A DNA stretch of 64,000 nt from Gemmatimonadales bacterium (GTDB lineage: Bacteria; Krumholzibacteriota; Krumholzibacteriia; LZORAL124-64-63). The notes below the pieces were generated by a model. That model was given only the letters and a program-made list of their open reading frames with translations, was not told where the DNA came from and made no database searches. The DNA lies in assembly GCA_019038745.1 (NCBI GenBank), contig JAHOYV010000009.1, positions 1-64,000 of the forward strand. Direction: 5' to 3'. This document shows positions 15,341 to 24,582 of the stretch, in pieces; the stretch's first letter is position 1, and each line of letters opens with the position of its first letter. The position numbers and the translations under genes were made by a program.

Positions 15341-15832
15341 ATGAAATTGATAAAATTGATTGTATTGGCAGCTATGGTTGCCACCGTGTACGGCAGTCCG
15401 GCCAGCGCTGAAGGCTTCGACCTTTTTGACACGGTTGTCCTTGAAGACGGAACCTTGCTGATCCAACATCTCAACTCTTACCACAACTGCTGCATCTACA
15501 TTACCCACGAAGTGGAAATCGTGGACTTCACAATCTTCATCAAGGAGGTTGAACCGATTTTGTACGGCTGTTGGTGTTATTGTTACTTTGATGTGGATTT
15601 GGAGATTTCCGACCTTCCACCCGGAGCCTACAGCATCGAATACACTTATGATGTTAATGAAAACATCTACGATGAGGTGTGGGTGACGGAAACTCTGAGT
15701 GCCGTAGTTCCCGATTTGGGCCATGCTCTCGAAGATCCCGGTTTCCTTACCAGCCTTTCGGATTGTCACGATGGGGTATCGGTTGGGGTTCAAGAGGTGA
15801 AATTCGACCAATTAAAAGCATACTACCGCTGA
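15341..15832 (+). CDS. Small Cys-rich secreted protein with K-A-Y-Y-R C-terminus
   Basis: A 163-residue protein; AGGAGG lies before the ATG at 15341. A signal peptide covers residues 1-23 (cleavage after A-S-A). The mature part is acidic, beta-rich and has cysteines in two groups, H-N-C-C-I-Y and Y-G-C-W-C-Y-C-Y, plus one near the end. It finishes in D-Q-L-K-A-Y-Y-R, very like the A-I-K-A-L-Y-R end of the secreted protein at 51831-52532. I do not recognise a family. The shared end suggests a common export or anchoring route. The gene is more A+T-rich than its neighbours. Confidence 0.75.
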   Translation: MKLIKLIVLAAMVATVYGSPASAEGFDLFDTVVLEDGTLLIQHLNSYHNCCIYITHEVEIVDFTIFIKEVEPILYGCWCYCYFDVDLEISDLPPGAYSIEYTYDVNENIYDEVWVTETLSAVVPDLGHALEDPGFLTSLSDCHDGVSVGVQEVKFDQLKAYYR

Positions 15833-15881
15833 ACAATCGGGTAGAGACCGAATGGTATTGTTTTATGGGAAGGAGAGAATC

Positions 15882-15895
15882 CCGGATTAATCCGG
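15882..15895. repeat. 14-base palindrome between convergent genes
   Basis: CCGGATTAATCCGG, perfect and without a loop, lies between the small secreted protein gene and the S9 peptidase stop. It may contribute to termination or be a protein-binding site; no T-run follows. Confidence 0.4.
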
Positions 15896-15902
15896 AGTTC
15901 CT

Positions 15903-17981
15903 TCAATTCTCCTCCAGCAATCCCATTTCCTTGCTGATGTCCAGCGCGGGCATTGGTCCGTCCCAGGGATTATCGCCCGTCAGGTAATGATCGAACCAGG
16001 CCATGGTTCGGTGCACGAAATCCTCTCGTCCAAAGCGCTTGCGGTTGCCGTGACCCTCGCCCGGGTAGAATATGAGGCGCACTGAAGGATGGCCCGCCAT
16101 TTTCAGGGCGCGAAACATCTCCTGGCTTTGACTCGGGTGTACGCGCGGGTCACCCTCACCGTGCAGAATCAACAAGGGGGTGCGGCTCTTTTCAGCGTAT
16201 CGGATCGGGCTGCGCTCACGCATCAAGTCCCAGGTTTCGCGCACGGGACCGCCCATGTGAACATATTGGTCCTCGAAGGGGATATCGGTCAGGAAGCGCT
16301 TGCTCACCAGGTTGCTGATTCCTACGAAACTGATTCCGGCGGCCAAACGGTCCGAGTAGTAGGTAGCCAGCCAGTTGGCGGCGTAGCCTCCGTATGAGCC
16401 GCCCATCACGCCCACGCGATTCTCATCGGCGATGCCTTCGGCGATGAGGTAATCCACACCGTCAATGATGTCGTCGAATTCGGCGCCGGCCGGTTGGCGA
16501 AAAGCGGAGGCGGCAAACTCCACCCCACGTCCGGTGCTGCCGCGGTAGTTGGGAAAGAAAACAGCATAGCCCTTGGCGCACATCGCTTGACCGGGGCTTG
16601 CATAGCGGCTGAGCCAGCCGTTTCGCTCGTGGGCCTCGGGTCCGCCGTGCACGTTGACGATCAATGGGGCAGGCCCCTTCATGCCCACGGGCAGCATCAG
16701 AATGCCTTCCAGTTCCAGGCCGTCACGCGCGGCCCATCGGACGATTTTCTGCTCCCCCAGTTCGACGTCCGCCAGCCACTCGTTGTGTCGGGTCAGCCGT
16801 TTGGGAGAACCCTTTCCACGCCAAGCGTATAATTCGCGGGGGGTGGTCCCGTTGTGTCCTACTGTTACCATCGTTTTGAGGCCGGATCGGCTGGCCGGCA
16901 GGCCGATGACCAGGTCGTGGTCGGCGCCGTCGAAGATAAGAACTCGATCTTCCGGTTTTTTCCGGATCGATTGCAGGCTCAAGGTAGTGTGGACTCCCTC
17001 GTCCGCGTGGAACAAGAGCGTTTGTTTGTCCTGCCAAGAGAAGTGGCGGATGTGACCCTCGAAGTTCTCACCGGTAAGGTTTTTGGGTTCGGCGCCGTCA
17101 ATACCCGCCACGTACAAACTGCTGACGGCATGGTCACTGCGGGAGGCCGCAGCCGTCCAGGCCAGGTGTTTTCCGTCGGGACTGATTCGATAGTTGCCCA
17201 GTTTGCCGGGCACATCCACAACCAGGTGGTGTTGGCCGGTCTCCATATCCAGCAGGTAGATGTCCTGGAACATGTAACGTTGATCGACAAGGTTCCGTTC
17301 ACTGGCGCCGAAGGCTACGAATCGGCCGCGGGGTCCGACGTCCAGGCCCCACACGGCAATTCCCTCGACCAGAATCTCGTCCGTTGCCTGGTCTGTGGAT
17401 TCAGGGGACTCGGTTCCGAAAGTGAATGGGGTTCGGCACAGAATTCGGTCCTTGAGATTCTCCTCGTAGTATCTGGGTAGCCAGCCTTTTTTCTTCAGTT
17501 TCTCTTCCTCGGCTGGGATTTCCCCGCCCTCCACAAAAAAGATGGATGTCGCGTCGTGGCCCCAGGACCAGGTCCCAACCCCGGTTTTGCTCTGTGTCGC
17601 CGCCTGCGCTTCCCCACCGTCCACGGGGATGACCCACACCTGGGTCTTGGCATCATCACCCCGGCGCATGGTGAATCCGATGTACCGACCATCGGGTGAG
17701 AACTTCGGGGATCCCACCGAAACTTTTCCGGTCAGAAAGGGGCGGGGTTTGCCGCCGCCGGTGGCGATGACCCACAATCGACTCCAACCACTTCCTGCTT
17801 CGTCGTCCAGGGAGCGGTTTTCTCTCACTGTGTAGGCTGCCCATTTCCCATCCGGGGAGATGTCGGTGTTGCCGACCTGTTGGATGTCCAGTAATTGGGT
17901 GGTTGTAATGCCGGCCGCCAAGAGGGAGGAGGGCAGTAAGAAGAGGAAAAGGCAGAACAAAAATTTGGCGGTGCGGCGCAT
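15903..17981 (-). CDS. Exported S9 family peptidase (prolyl oligopeptidase / acylaminoacyl-peptidase type)
   Basis: A 692-residue protein with a signal peptide (residues 1-22). Residues about 35-400 hold beta-propeller repeats of the WD40-like type (I-S-P-D-G-K-W, F-S-P-D-G-R-Y, I-S-P-D-G-K-H-L). The C-terminal alpha/beta hydrolase domain has Ser in G-G-S-Y-G-G-Y, Asp in G-E-G-D-P-R-V and His in G-E-G-H-G-N. It probably degrades small peptides in the periplasm or outside the cell. AAGGAT precedes the ATG. No operon partner is seen. Confidence 0.93.
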   Translation of the reverse strand: MRRTAKFLFCLFLFLLPSSLLAAGITTTQLLDIQQVGNTDISPDGKWAAYTVRENRSLDDEAGSGWSRLWVIATGGGKPRPFLTGKVSVGSPKFSPDGRYIGFTMRRGDDAKTQVWVIPVDGGEAQAATQSKTGVGTWSWGHDATSIFFVEGGEIPAEEEKLKKKGWLPRYYEENLKDRILCRTPFTFGTESPESTDQATDEILVEGIAVWGLDVGPRGRFVAFGASERNLVDQRYMFQDIYLLDMETGQHHLVVDVPGKLGNYRISPDGKHLAWTAAASRSDHAVSSLYVAGIDGAEPKNLTGENFEGHIRHFSWQDKQTLLFHADEGVHTTLSLQSIRKKPEDRVLIFDGADHDLVIGLPASRSGLKTMVTVGHNGTTPRELYAWRGKGSPKRLTRHNEWLADVELGEQKIVRWAARDGLELEGILMLPVGMKGPAPLIVNVHGGPEAHERNGWLSRYASPGQAMCAKGYAVFFPNYRGSTGRGVEFAASAFRQPAGAEFDDIIDGVDYLIAEGIADENRVGVMGGSYGGYAANWLATYYSDRLAAGISFVGISNLVSKRFLTDIPFEDQYVHMGGPVRETWDLMRERSPIRYAEKSRTPLLILHGEGDPRVHPSQSQEMFRALKMAGHPSVRLIFYPGEGHGNRKRFGREDFVHRTMAWFDHYLTGDNPWDGPMPALDISKEMGLLEEN

Positions 17982-18090
17982 GATAAATCCTTGGTTAGAG
18001 CGGTTTCTTCAGCGAAGCGCCTGCGCAATATAGCATATTGCGGTCAGGATTCCCCGCGAAGGATGTTGGCTGAAGTATTTCCGTCCCCTT

Positions 18091-18109
18091 CTGATCAGAC
18101 CTGATCAGA
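18091..18109. repeat. Doubled CTGATCAG palindrome upstream of the tetR promoter
   Basis: CTGATCAGA occurs at 18091-18099 and 18101-18109; each contains the eight-base palindrome CTGATCAG, ten bases apart, so both face the same side of the helix. They lie immediately upstream of the -35 box and may bind a second regulator. Confidence 0.5.
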
Positions 18110-18112
18110 TAG

Positions 18113-18140
18113 TTGCTTCCAGTGGATATCATGGTATATT
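18113..18140 (+). promoter_or_regulatory. Promoter of the tetR-menaquinone operon
   Basis: TTGCTT at 18113-18118, 16-base spacer, TATATT at 18135-18140. The two TGACC palindromes begin at the last base of the -10 box, so this promoter is placed for repression by the TetR protein encoded just downstream. Confidence 0.55.
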
Positions 18141-18168
18141 GACCGGGTGGTCAGTGACCAGGTGGTCA
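18140..18168. promoter_or_regulatory. Two adjacent TetR-type operators
   Basis: TGACC-GGGT-GGTCA (18140-18153) and TGACC-AGGT-GGTCA (18155-18168): two 14-base palindromes separated by one base, a 15-base period. They lie between the -10 box and the GTG of the TetR gene at 18187, the standard place for an autoregulated TetR repressor. Confidence 0.7.
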
Positions 18169-18186
18169 ATTCACTGGGAGAAGGCT

Positions 18187-18879
18187 GTGAGCGATCAAAA
18201 CAGTGGCACAGAAGCTTGGCGCGCGTTGCGACCGGAAAAACGCGACAAGATATTCTCTGTTGCCGTGGACGAGTTTTCCAAGGGGTATAACTCTGCCTCA
18301 ATGAATAGTTTGGCAAAATCGGCCGGCATCAGCAAGGGCAGCATCTTTAATTATTTCCGTTCCAAGGGGGATTTGTTCGAGGGAGTGGTTTCGGTAACCT
18401 TGACCCAGGTGAAAAAATATCTGCGCGGGGTACAGGAACAGACCTCGGAGCTGTCCTTCGAGGACAGGTTATGTGAGCTGTTGCGAAGTGGGTTCCGATT
18501 TATCGATCGCCATCCTCGATTGGCCAGTATCTACTTCAATCTCCTGCAGTCCGGTGATGTGCCGTTCCGATCCCGACAGATTGCGGCCATTACGCGGAGC
18601 AGTACCAACTACTTGAACAAATTGATTGAAGAGGGCCAGGCGGCGGGGGAATTGAACCGGGAAATCAATTCCCGGAGATTGGCTTTTCTGCTCAACGCCA
18701 TGCTGGAGCGAATCCTGTCGTCCTACTATACGGAGCACCTTGCTCGGGACATCGATCTCTATCGAGCGGATCGTTCGACTCAGGAAGAATGGATCGAATT
18801 GTTCGGCGATCTGGTGCGGGGACGCATAAGTGGTGGCCGGGAAAAGCAAAACAAGGATGGAGTCGGTGATGGTCAATAG
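18187..18879 (+). CDS. TetR family transcriptional regulator
   Basis: A 230-residue protein starting at a GTG with GGGAGAAGG before it. The N-terminal HTH reads M-N-S-L-A-K-S-A-G-I-S-K-G-S-I-F-N-Y-F, typical of the TetR recognition helix. The C-terminal ligand domain (residues about 75-210) resembles the YcdC/FadR-like group with helices L-A-S-I-Y-F-N-L and L-N-A-M-L-E-R-I-L-S. Its gene end overlaps the start of the DAHP synthase, so it is the first gene of the menaquinone operon and probably controls it. The effector is unknown; a quinone precursor or acyl-CoA are reasonable guesses. Confidence 0.88.
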   Translation: MSDQNSGTEAWRALRPEKRDKIFSVAVDEFSKGYNSASMNSLAKSAGISKGSIFNYFRSKGDLFEGVVSVTLTQVKKYLRGVQEQTSELSFEDRLCELLRSGFRFIDRHPRLASIYFNLLQSGDVPFRSRQIAAITRSSTNYLNKLIEEGQAAGELNREINSRRLAFLLNAMLERILSSYYTEHLARDIDLYRADRSTQEEWIELFGDLVRGRISGGREKQNKDGVGDGQ

Positions 18880-19945
18880 CGAAAAATCCGGTTTGCCGAT
18901 GGTTGACGAACAATCCGAAGGCCGATTTCTGGTAGTGGAGGTGAGCGGCCCGAATTACACCGGGTTGAAACGGTCCGCGCTAGAGAATGATCTGGATTTT
19001 CTCTGGCGGGATACGGGCTATGCGACCTTCGGTTTGACGACCAGTGATCATATCAACGCCATGGCCTGGGCGGCGGCTCAATCGGGTGTTTTGCGGGTTT
19101 GGCGGCAGGAATCGGAGGCGGTTCTAAGCGGAAGAACGTGGCGCCCGTCCGATACGATCATCCAGGTCGGCGATGCTGCAATAGGGGGCAATGGTGTTGC
19201 CGTCATAGCCGGGCCCTGTTCGGTGGAAGACAAATCCCAGATGATGGAAGTGGCCGCCTGTCTCAGGGAAACCGGCGCATCCTGGTTGCGGGGGGGGGCC
19301 TTCAAGCCACGGACTAGCCCTTATCGGTTCCAGGGTCTCGGCAGGAAGGGACTGGAATATCTCAAGCTGGCCTCCGAGGAATACGGCTTGCCGGTCGTGA
19401 CCGAGGTGATGTCCATCGAGGAAATCGAAGTGGTTTGCGAGCACAGCGATGTCCTGCAGGTGGGGTCGCGCAACGCTCAGAATTTCCCTCTCCTCAAGGC
19501 TCTTGGTTCCAGCGGAAAACCGGTCTTGTTGAAGCGGGGATTCGGCTGTTTCATCGATGAGCTCCTGCATGCTGCGGAGTATCTCATGAGTTACGGAAAT
19601 CCCCAGGTGCTGGTGTGTGAGCGTGGGATCCGCAGCCATGAACCGTCCAGCCGTTTCACTTTCGACATCAATGCGATTCCCGTTCTGAAGAGTGCCACAC
19701 ACTTGCCGGTGGTCGCCGATACGGCGCATGGAACCGGGAACGTCGACCTTGTTGGGCCCATCGCCAAAGCAGCGATAGCGGCGGGTGCCGACGCGCTCAT
19801 GTTCGAGATCCATCCCCATCCGGCCCTATCCTACAGTGATGCGGATCAGACACTTTCGCTGGAGCAATTCGCCGCCTTGATGCCCGAGATGGCCGCGGTT
19901 GCCGGCGCGGTCGGACGCCGTCTGGATGGGACGGATCGTGCTTGA
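18869..19945 (+). CDS. aroF: 3-deoxy-7-phosphoheptulonate (DAHP) synthase, AroF/type I-beta
   Basis: A 358-residue protein from the ATG at 18869 (GGAG before it), overlapping tetR by 11 bases. Residues about 12-95 are a small regulatory-type N-domain and the rest is the barrel. Conserved pieces are I-A-G-P-C-S-V-E, R-G-G-A-F-K-P-R-T-S-P-Y, L-L-K-R-G and the metal-site segments A-D-T-A-H-G-T-G and H-P-H-P. It joins phosphoenolpyruvate and erythrose-4-phosphate, the first step towards chorismate. Its place at the head of a menaquinone operon suggests it raises chorismate supply for MenF. Confidence 0.93.
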   Translation: MVNSEKSGLPMVDEQSEGRFLVVEVSGPNYTGLKRSALENDLDFLWRDTGYATFGLTTSDHINAMAWAAAQSGVLRVWRQESEAVLSGRTWRPSDTIIQVGDAAIGGNGVAVIAGPCSVEDKSQMMEVAACLRETGASWLRGGAFKPRTSPYRFQGLGRKGLEYLKLASEEYGLPVVTEVMSIEEIEVVCEHSDVLQVGSRNAQNFPLLKALGSSGKPVLLKRGFGCFIDELLHAAEYLMSYGNPQVLVCERGIRSHEPSSRFTFDINAIPVLKSATHLPVVADTAHGTGNVDLVGPIAKAAIAAGADALMFEIHPHPALSYSDADQTLSLEQFAALMPEMAAVAGAVGRRLDGTDRA

Positions 19946-21317
19946 ACGAGTACAGGCCGGAAATCTTACAGAAGTCGTTGCCGTTGGTCGGGAATGGTTG
20001 TCTGGCCGGAAAACGTCAAGATTTAGCCGTCTGGAAATCGATCTCCCCGTGGGCCTGGGTTGTGAAATCCCGCTTTTTCCCAAGGTGTCGTGGCGCTCTC
20101 GTGGTGGTGGCTTGACCGTAAATGCCTGGGGCGCCGCTCTGCAGTTGGATCTGAAGGATTGGGTGGGCGAATCTACCGTTTTTGAAGAGCTCGGGGTTTT
20201 TCCCGGCAGCGATCTGGCAAATTCCCTGCGCTGGTTCATCTGGGGTCGGTTCGATTCCCTTTTTGAAACGCCAGCGGCCGGAGCAGACACAGATGGAAAA
20301 TCCATCGATGAGGCGAATCGCTGGCATGATTTCGGCACGCGGCGATTGCTTTTGCCGGCTGTGGAACTACGCCGGGAAAACGGTCGAGAATTCCTGGGAT
20401 TGAACAGTGTTCTCGAAGGGGTCCCGAAACTGCAAAAGGCCTGGGAGGGGGTTTCTCTTCCTGTTGCGACAGGTTGGCAGGAGGGCGGCGAGGGACCGTC
20501 GGTATCCCGGGAGGATTGGGCTCGGCAGATGAGCCAGGTCCAGTCGGCAATGAGTGAGAGATCAAGTTTGAAGAAGGTGGTTCTGGCCCGCTGGAGCCGG
20601 TTCGGGGTGCCGGAATTTCCCCCGGTGGAGTTTCTGCGGACCGTGGGAGAGCTTCAGCCGAACAGTTATCTTTTCCGGATCGAGCCGGTCCCGGGGTCGG
20701 CTTTTTTCGGTGCCAGCCCGGAACAATTATTTCACCGCCAGGAACGAAAAATCCTGAGTGAGGCGTTGGCCGGGACAAGGCCCCGTGGCCACTCGGTAGC
20801 CGGTGATCAGTCCCTGGGCCAGGAGTTGCTTAGATCCAAAAAGGATCTGGAAGAGCAGCGGTTGGTACTGAACCAGATTGTCGAGAAGCTTGGCCCCCTC
20901 GTTGGTGATTTGGAAGTGGACACGGAACCCCGGATCCGCAGATTGCGGGAAGTACAACACCTTTGCAGTACCGTAGGCGGTGAACTGGTTCCCAGGCTGC
21001 ATGATGGCCATCTCTTGGCTGCATTGCATCCCACTCCGGCGGTAGCAGGCTATCCCGGTACAAAGGCCATGAAGGTAATTTCCGAGGTCGAGGAATTCGA
21101 CCGCGGACTGTACGCGGGGCCTTTCGGTTGCTGCTCCGCGCGGGAAACGGAAGTTGCCGTGGCGATCCGTTCGGCCCTTTGGCAAGACGGCGTGCTGGAC
21201 GTTTTTGCCGGAGCTGGAATATTGCCCGAATCCTCGGCCGATTCGGAATGGGACGAAACCGAAGCAAAAATGCAACTGATGCGGCAGCTGATCACCGGAG
21301 CCCACAATGAAGTTTGA
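19926..21317 (+). CDS. menF: Isochorismate synthase MenF
   Basis: About 463 residues, taking the ATG at 19926; other starts (19899, or the GTG at 19935) are possible because the gene begins inside the DAHP synthase. The chorismate-binding domain fills the C-terminal 270 residues: K-K-V-V-L-A-R with the general-base Lys, F-F-G-A-S-P-E-Q-L-F, A-L-A-G-T-R-P-R-G, V-Q-H-L-C-S-T-V, and H-P-T-P-A-V-A-G-Y. It makes isochorismate from chorismate, the committed step to menaquinone. The last 11 bases overlap menD. EntC or anthranilate synthase are less likely because menD follows. Confidence 0.92.
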   Translation: MGRIVLERVQAGNLTEVVAVGREWLSGRKTSRFSRLEIDLPVGLGCEIPLFPKVSWRSRGGGLTVNAWGAALQLDLKDWVGESTVFEELGVFPGSDLANSLRWFIWGRFDSLFETPAAGADTDGKSIDEANRWHDFGTRRLLLPAVELRRENGREFLGLNSVLEGVPKLQKAWEGVSLPVATGWQEGGEGPSVSREDWARQMSQVQSAMSERSSLKKVVLARWSRFGVPEFPPVEFLRTVGELQPNSYLFRIEPVPGSAFFGASPEQLFHRQERKILSEALAGTRPRGHSVAGDQSLGQELLRSKKDLEEQRLVLNQIVEKLGPLVGDLEVDTEPRIRRLREVQHLCSTVGGELVPRLHDGHLLAALHPTPAVAGYPGTKAMKVISEVEEFDRGLYAGPFGCCSARETEVAVAIRSALWQDGVLDVFAGAGILPESSADSEWDETEAKMQLMRQLITGAHNEV

Positions 21318-23022
21318 TCAGAGGAATTTCCCGAATATCAACGCTCTTTGGAGCGGTCTGATCATGGAAGAACTGCGTCGCTTGGGCGTGAAGGATTTGG
21401 TTGTGTCTCCGGGCTCCCGCAACACGCCGCTGATCGCTGCCGCAATGGCGGCGGAGGGTTTGCGAATCACCCCGGTGGTGGATGAACGGGCCGCCGCCTA
21501 CTTCGCGCTGGGTTGTGGCAAGCAACTGAGGCCCGCAGCGGTGGTGACCACCTCGGGAACTGCGGTGATGAATCTGCTGCCGGCGCTTACGGAGGCGCGG
21601 CAGGCCGGGGTTCCCCTGATCGTGCTGTCGGCGGACAGGCCACCGGAATTACGGGATTGCGGGGCTAACCAGGCCATCGACCAGCTCGGTCCCCTGCAGC
21701 CGATTGTTAAGTGGCAAAACGATTTACCAGCGCCGGATGACAGGCTCCCGGCCCGGTTGGTTTTGACGGCCGTCGACCAGGCTGTACGAGTGGCGACCTC
21801 CGGTTGTCCCGGTCCGGTACAGCTGAACTGCGCCTTTGGCGATCCGTTGGCGCCGTCGGAATCGCCTTGGAGTGCATTCTGTTTACAGGGTACTGAAAAG
21901 TGGCGGGAAAATGGTCTTCCCTTTGTAGAAGAGGTCAAAGCCGCTCAGGTTTTTGACCCGGCGCTGATATGCGATTTTATTGAAAAGTCGGAGCGCGGTC
22001 TGATCGTGGTCGGTAATACCAGATACGGGGAGGCGGTGGGCCGTCTCGCAGAAAAATTGAATTGGCCCCTGATCGCCGATCCCGCTTCCTCGATCCGTAT
22101 AGGTAATTGTCCCCGGACGCTGATCCGTCACCCGGATTTGCTGGGCGATCGGCCGCGACCGGATCTGTTGCTGCAATTCGGAACGCGGCTGATCTCCAGG
22201 AAGCAGCAGGAGTGGATTGACGGGCTGGATTGTAATCGGGTCCTGGTCGATTCCTCGGGCGACCGGATGAATCCTGGTCACAGATCATTTCTTCAGCTCA
22301 CCGCGCCGGTCGAAATTGCAGCCCGGACCATAAGGGAAGCCATTCCCGCCCAAGGACCAACCCCGTGGCTGACCGAGTGGCAGGAAATGGACGGTAAGGT
22401 CACCAAAATCCTGGGGACGGCAATCGACGACAACCCTGAATTGACGGAAGCTTTCGTTACCCGGCAGGTGGCAGAATCGAAATTCCCCGTGTTCGCCGGC
22501 AACAGCCTTCCGATCCGGCATCTGGGCCAATTTGCGACCGGTCACTCCTTGAGTGGGGACGTGGAAGCAAATCGCGGGGCGAGCGGGATCGACGGTGTGT
22601 TGGCAACCGCCTGCGGTGTCGCCAATGCCAGGCAGGAACCCATCGTATTACTGATCGGCGACTTGTCCTTGTTGCACGATCTCAACAGCCTCGGTCTAGC
22701 CAAAAAATCACGTCGCAAGGTCATCATTGTGCTGCTCAACAACGGGGGCGGAGGAATTTTCAACTCTCTGCCCATAGCTGATTTTCCCCAAGTAATGACC
22801 CCCTTGTGTGATGGAGATCATGATCTGGAATTCGGGTCCTTTGCGGCTGGATTCGGACTCGAGTCGTGGCGTTGCGCGACCAGGCAAGAATTCACCGAGG
22901 GCTGGCGCTTGGCCCAACAATCCCGGGAATCATGCCTTGTCGAAGTTATATGCGATCGCGAAGACCATGGGGGATTGATGGAGCGAATTATCCGGGAACG
23001 TGACAGGAGCCAAAGTGATTAG
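21307..23022 (+). CDS. menD: SEPHCHC synthase MenD
   Basis: A 571-residue thiamine-diphosphate enzyme. The N-terminal part has V-V-S-P-G-S-R-N-T-P and V-D-E-R-A-A-A-Y-F-A-L-G, with the catalytic Glu region, and T-T-S-G-T-A-V-M-N-L-L-P; the C-terminal cofactor domain has I-G-D-L-S-L-L-H-D with V-L-L-N-N-G-G-G-G-I-F (the GD-x-NN type motif). It adds the succinyl semialdehyde from 2-oxoglutarate to isochorismate. Its end overlaps the menH start region. Confidence 0.96.
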   Translation: MKFDQRNFPNINALWSGLIMEELRRLGVKDLVVSPGSRNTPLIAAAMAAEGLRITPVVDERAAAYFALGCGKQLRPAAVVTTSGTAVMNLLPALTEARQAGVPLIVLSADRPPELRDCGANQAIDQLGPLQPIVKWQNDLPAPDDRLPARLVLTAVDQAVRVATSGCPGPVQLNCAFGDPLAPSESPWSAFCLQGTEKWRENGLPFVEEVKAAQVFDPALICDFIEKSERGLIVVGNTRYGEAVGRLAEKLNWPLIADPASSIRIGNCPRTLIRHPDLLGDRPRPDLLLQFGTRLISRKQQEWIDGLDCNRVLVDSSGDRMNPGHRSFLQLTAPVEIAARTIREAIPAQGPTPWLTEWQEMDGKVTKILGTAIDDNPELTEAFVTRQVAESKFPVFAGNSLPIRHLGQFATGHSLSGDVEANRGASGIDGVLATACGVANARQEPIVLLIGDLSLLHDLNSLGLAKKSRRKVIIVLLNNGGGGIFNSLPIADFPQVMTPLCDGDHDLEFGSFAAGFGLESWRCATRQEFTEGWRLAQQSRESCLVEVICDREDHGGLMERIIRERDRSQSD

Positions 23023-23743
23023 GAAGCCCGGCAACCTGATCCTGCTACACGGCTTCCTGGGCGACATGGAGGACTTCGACCCCTTGCGTGAATTCCTCCC
23101 GGAGTTCCTCACGATTTCCCTGCCGGGGCACGGCGGCCTATTCCTCGATGCTTCGGTCACCACCGAAGTAGTTTTGGCGCATTTGGCCGCGGAGATCAAC
23201 CATCTGGCCGGCGGAGAACCGTTCACACTCGGTGGATACAGCATGGGCGGTCGCTTGGCCGTATGGCTGACAAGCCTTGGTTTGGTGGAGCCGCGTGGCC
23301 TTGTGTTGATGGGGGCTTCATTGGGGATTCCGGACAAGGAACAGCGGAAGGTTCGTCTTTTCCGCGACAGGGAAATCGCAAAAAAGTTGCCCGCCGGAGA
23401 TTTCGAAAAATTCCTGGATGAATGGTATCGCCAACCACTGTTCGGCGAACTGCGAAACAGCAGGGAATATCCCGGGATCCTCGAACGTCGCCTGCGGGGT
23501 GATCCCGCTCAGCTGGCGCGGGCACTGGGGCTTTTCAGCGTAGGCAGACAACCGGATCTGACCCGGTTTCGGTTTCGTCAGGAAATAATGTACATAGCCG
23601 GGGGCGAAGATCGGAAATATGCCGAAATCGCGGCTGGTTTGCGGGAAACAAAGACGGCGATCATCGCGGGCGCCGGCCACGCGGTTCACCTGGAGAGGCC
23701 CAGCGAAGTAGGGCGAATAATACAAGGAATGGAGAGAAAATAA
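23015..23743 (+). CDS. menH: MenH-like alpha/beta hydrolase (SHCHC synthase)
   Basis: A 242-residue protein. The GTG at 23015 is chosen because AGGAG is six bases before it; a GTG at 23000 is the alternative. The fold shows L-L-H-G-F-L-G near the start (oxyanion region), the nucleophile elbow G-Y-S-M-G-G-R and the catalytic His in A-G-A-G-H-A-V-H. Between menD and menB the expected job is pyruvate elimination from SEPHCHC to give SHCHC. It overlaps menD by 8 bases and menB by one. Confidence 0.9.
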   Translation: MIRKPGNLILLHGFLGDMEDFDPLREFLPEFLTISLPGHGGLFLDASVTTEVVLAHLAAEINHLAGGEPFTLGGYSMGGRLAVWLTSLGLVEPRGLVLMGASLGIPDKEQRKVRLFRDREIAKKLPAGDFEKFLDEWYRQPLFGELRNSREYPGILERRLRGDPAQLARALGLFSVGRQPDLTRFRFRQEIMYIAGGEDRKYAEIAAGLRETKTAIIAGAGHAVHLERPSEVGRIIQGMERK

Positions 23744-24582
23744 TGACTCGGGAAGTTTGGCAAAGGGCGGGAGAGTTCACCGAGATAACCTACCATAAAG
23801 GCACCGGGGGCGGTCCGGCCGAGGGAGTCGCCAAGATAACCATCAACCGGCCGGAGCGTCGCAACGCCTTCACTCCACAAACGGTAATGGAAATGCGGAC
23901 GGCCCTGGACGAGGCTCGCGAAGACCAGAAAACAGGGGTCATCATTCTTACCGGTGAAGGGGAGTTGGCTTTTTGCTCGGGCGGAGATCAGAAAATCCGG
24001 GGGGATGCGGGTTATGTGGATGACAATGGGGTGCATCGGTTGAATGTTTTGGATTTCCAGCGGGAAATCCGTACTTGTCCCAAGCCGATCATCGCCATGG
24101 TGGCCGGCTACGCGGTGGGGGGCGGTCACGTATTGCACATGATGTGTGATCTGACGATTGCCGCCGACAACGCCCGGTTCGGTCAGACCGGCCCCAAGGT
24201 CGGGAGTTTCGACGGGGGCTGGGGCGCAAGTTACATGGCACGGATAGTGGGTCAGAAGAAAGCGCGGGAGATCTGGTTCCTTTGTCGTCAGTACGACGCG
24301 GGACAGGCCCTCGACATGGGGCTGATCAACACCGTTGTTCCGCTGGCCGACCTGGAAAACGAAACATTGGTCTGGTGCCGGGAAATGTTGGCCAATTCCC
24401 CGATGGCCATTCGCTGTCTCAAGGCCGCCCTGAACGCCGATTGCGACGGGCAGGCCGGATTGCAGGAGCTCGCGGGCAACGCCACCCTCTTGTATTACAT
24501 GTCAGAAGAAGGCCAGGAGGGACGCAACGCTTTCGTGGAAAAAAGAAAACCCGACTTCGGCAGATTTCCCCGCAGGCCGTGA
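23743..24582 (+). CDS. menB: 1,4-dihydroxy-2-naphthoyl-CoA synthase MenB
   Basis: A 279-residue crotonase-fold enzyme starting in TAATG with the menH stop. It has [25 protein letters not shown] (oxyanion hole) and [14 protein letters not shown], the MenB signature that separates it from enoyl-CoA hydratases. The Gly before S-F-D-G-G is the residue seen in bicarbonate-dependent MenB enzymes. It closes the second ring to give dihydroxynaphthoyl-CoA. Confidence 0.96.
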   Translation: MTREVWQRAGEFTEITYHKGTGGGPAEGVAKITINRPERRNAFTPQTVMEMRTALDEAREDQKTGVIILTGEGELAFCSGGDQKIRGDAGYVDDNGVHRLNVLDFQREIRTCPKPIIAMVAGYAVGGGHVLHMMCDLTIAADNARFGQTGPKVGSFDGGWGASYMARIVGQKKAREIWFLCRQYDAGQALDMGLINTVVPLADLENETLVWCREMLANSPMAIRCLKAALNADCDGQAGLQELAGNATLLYYMSEEGQEGRNAFVEKRKPDFGRFPRRP

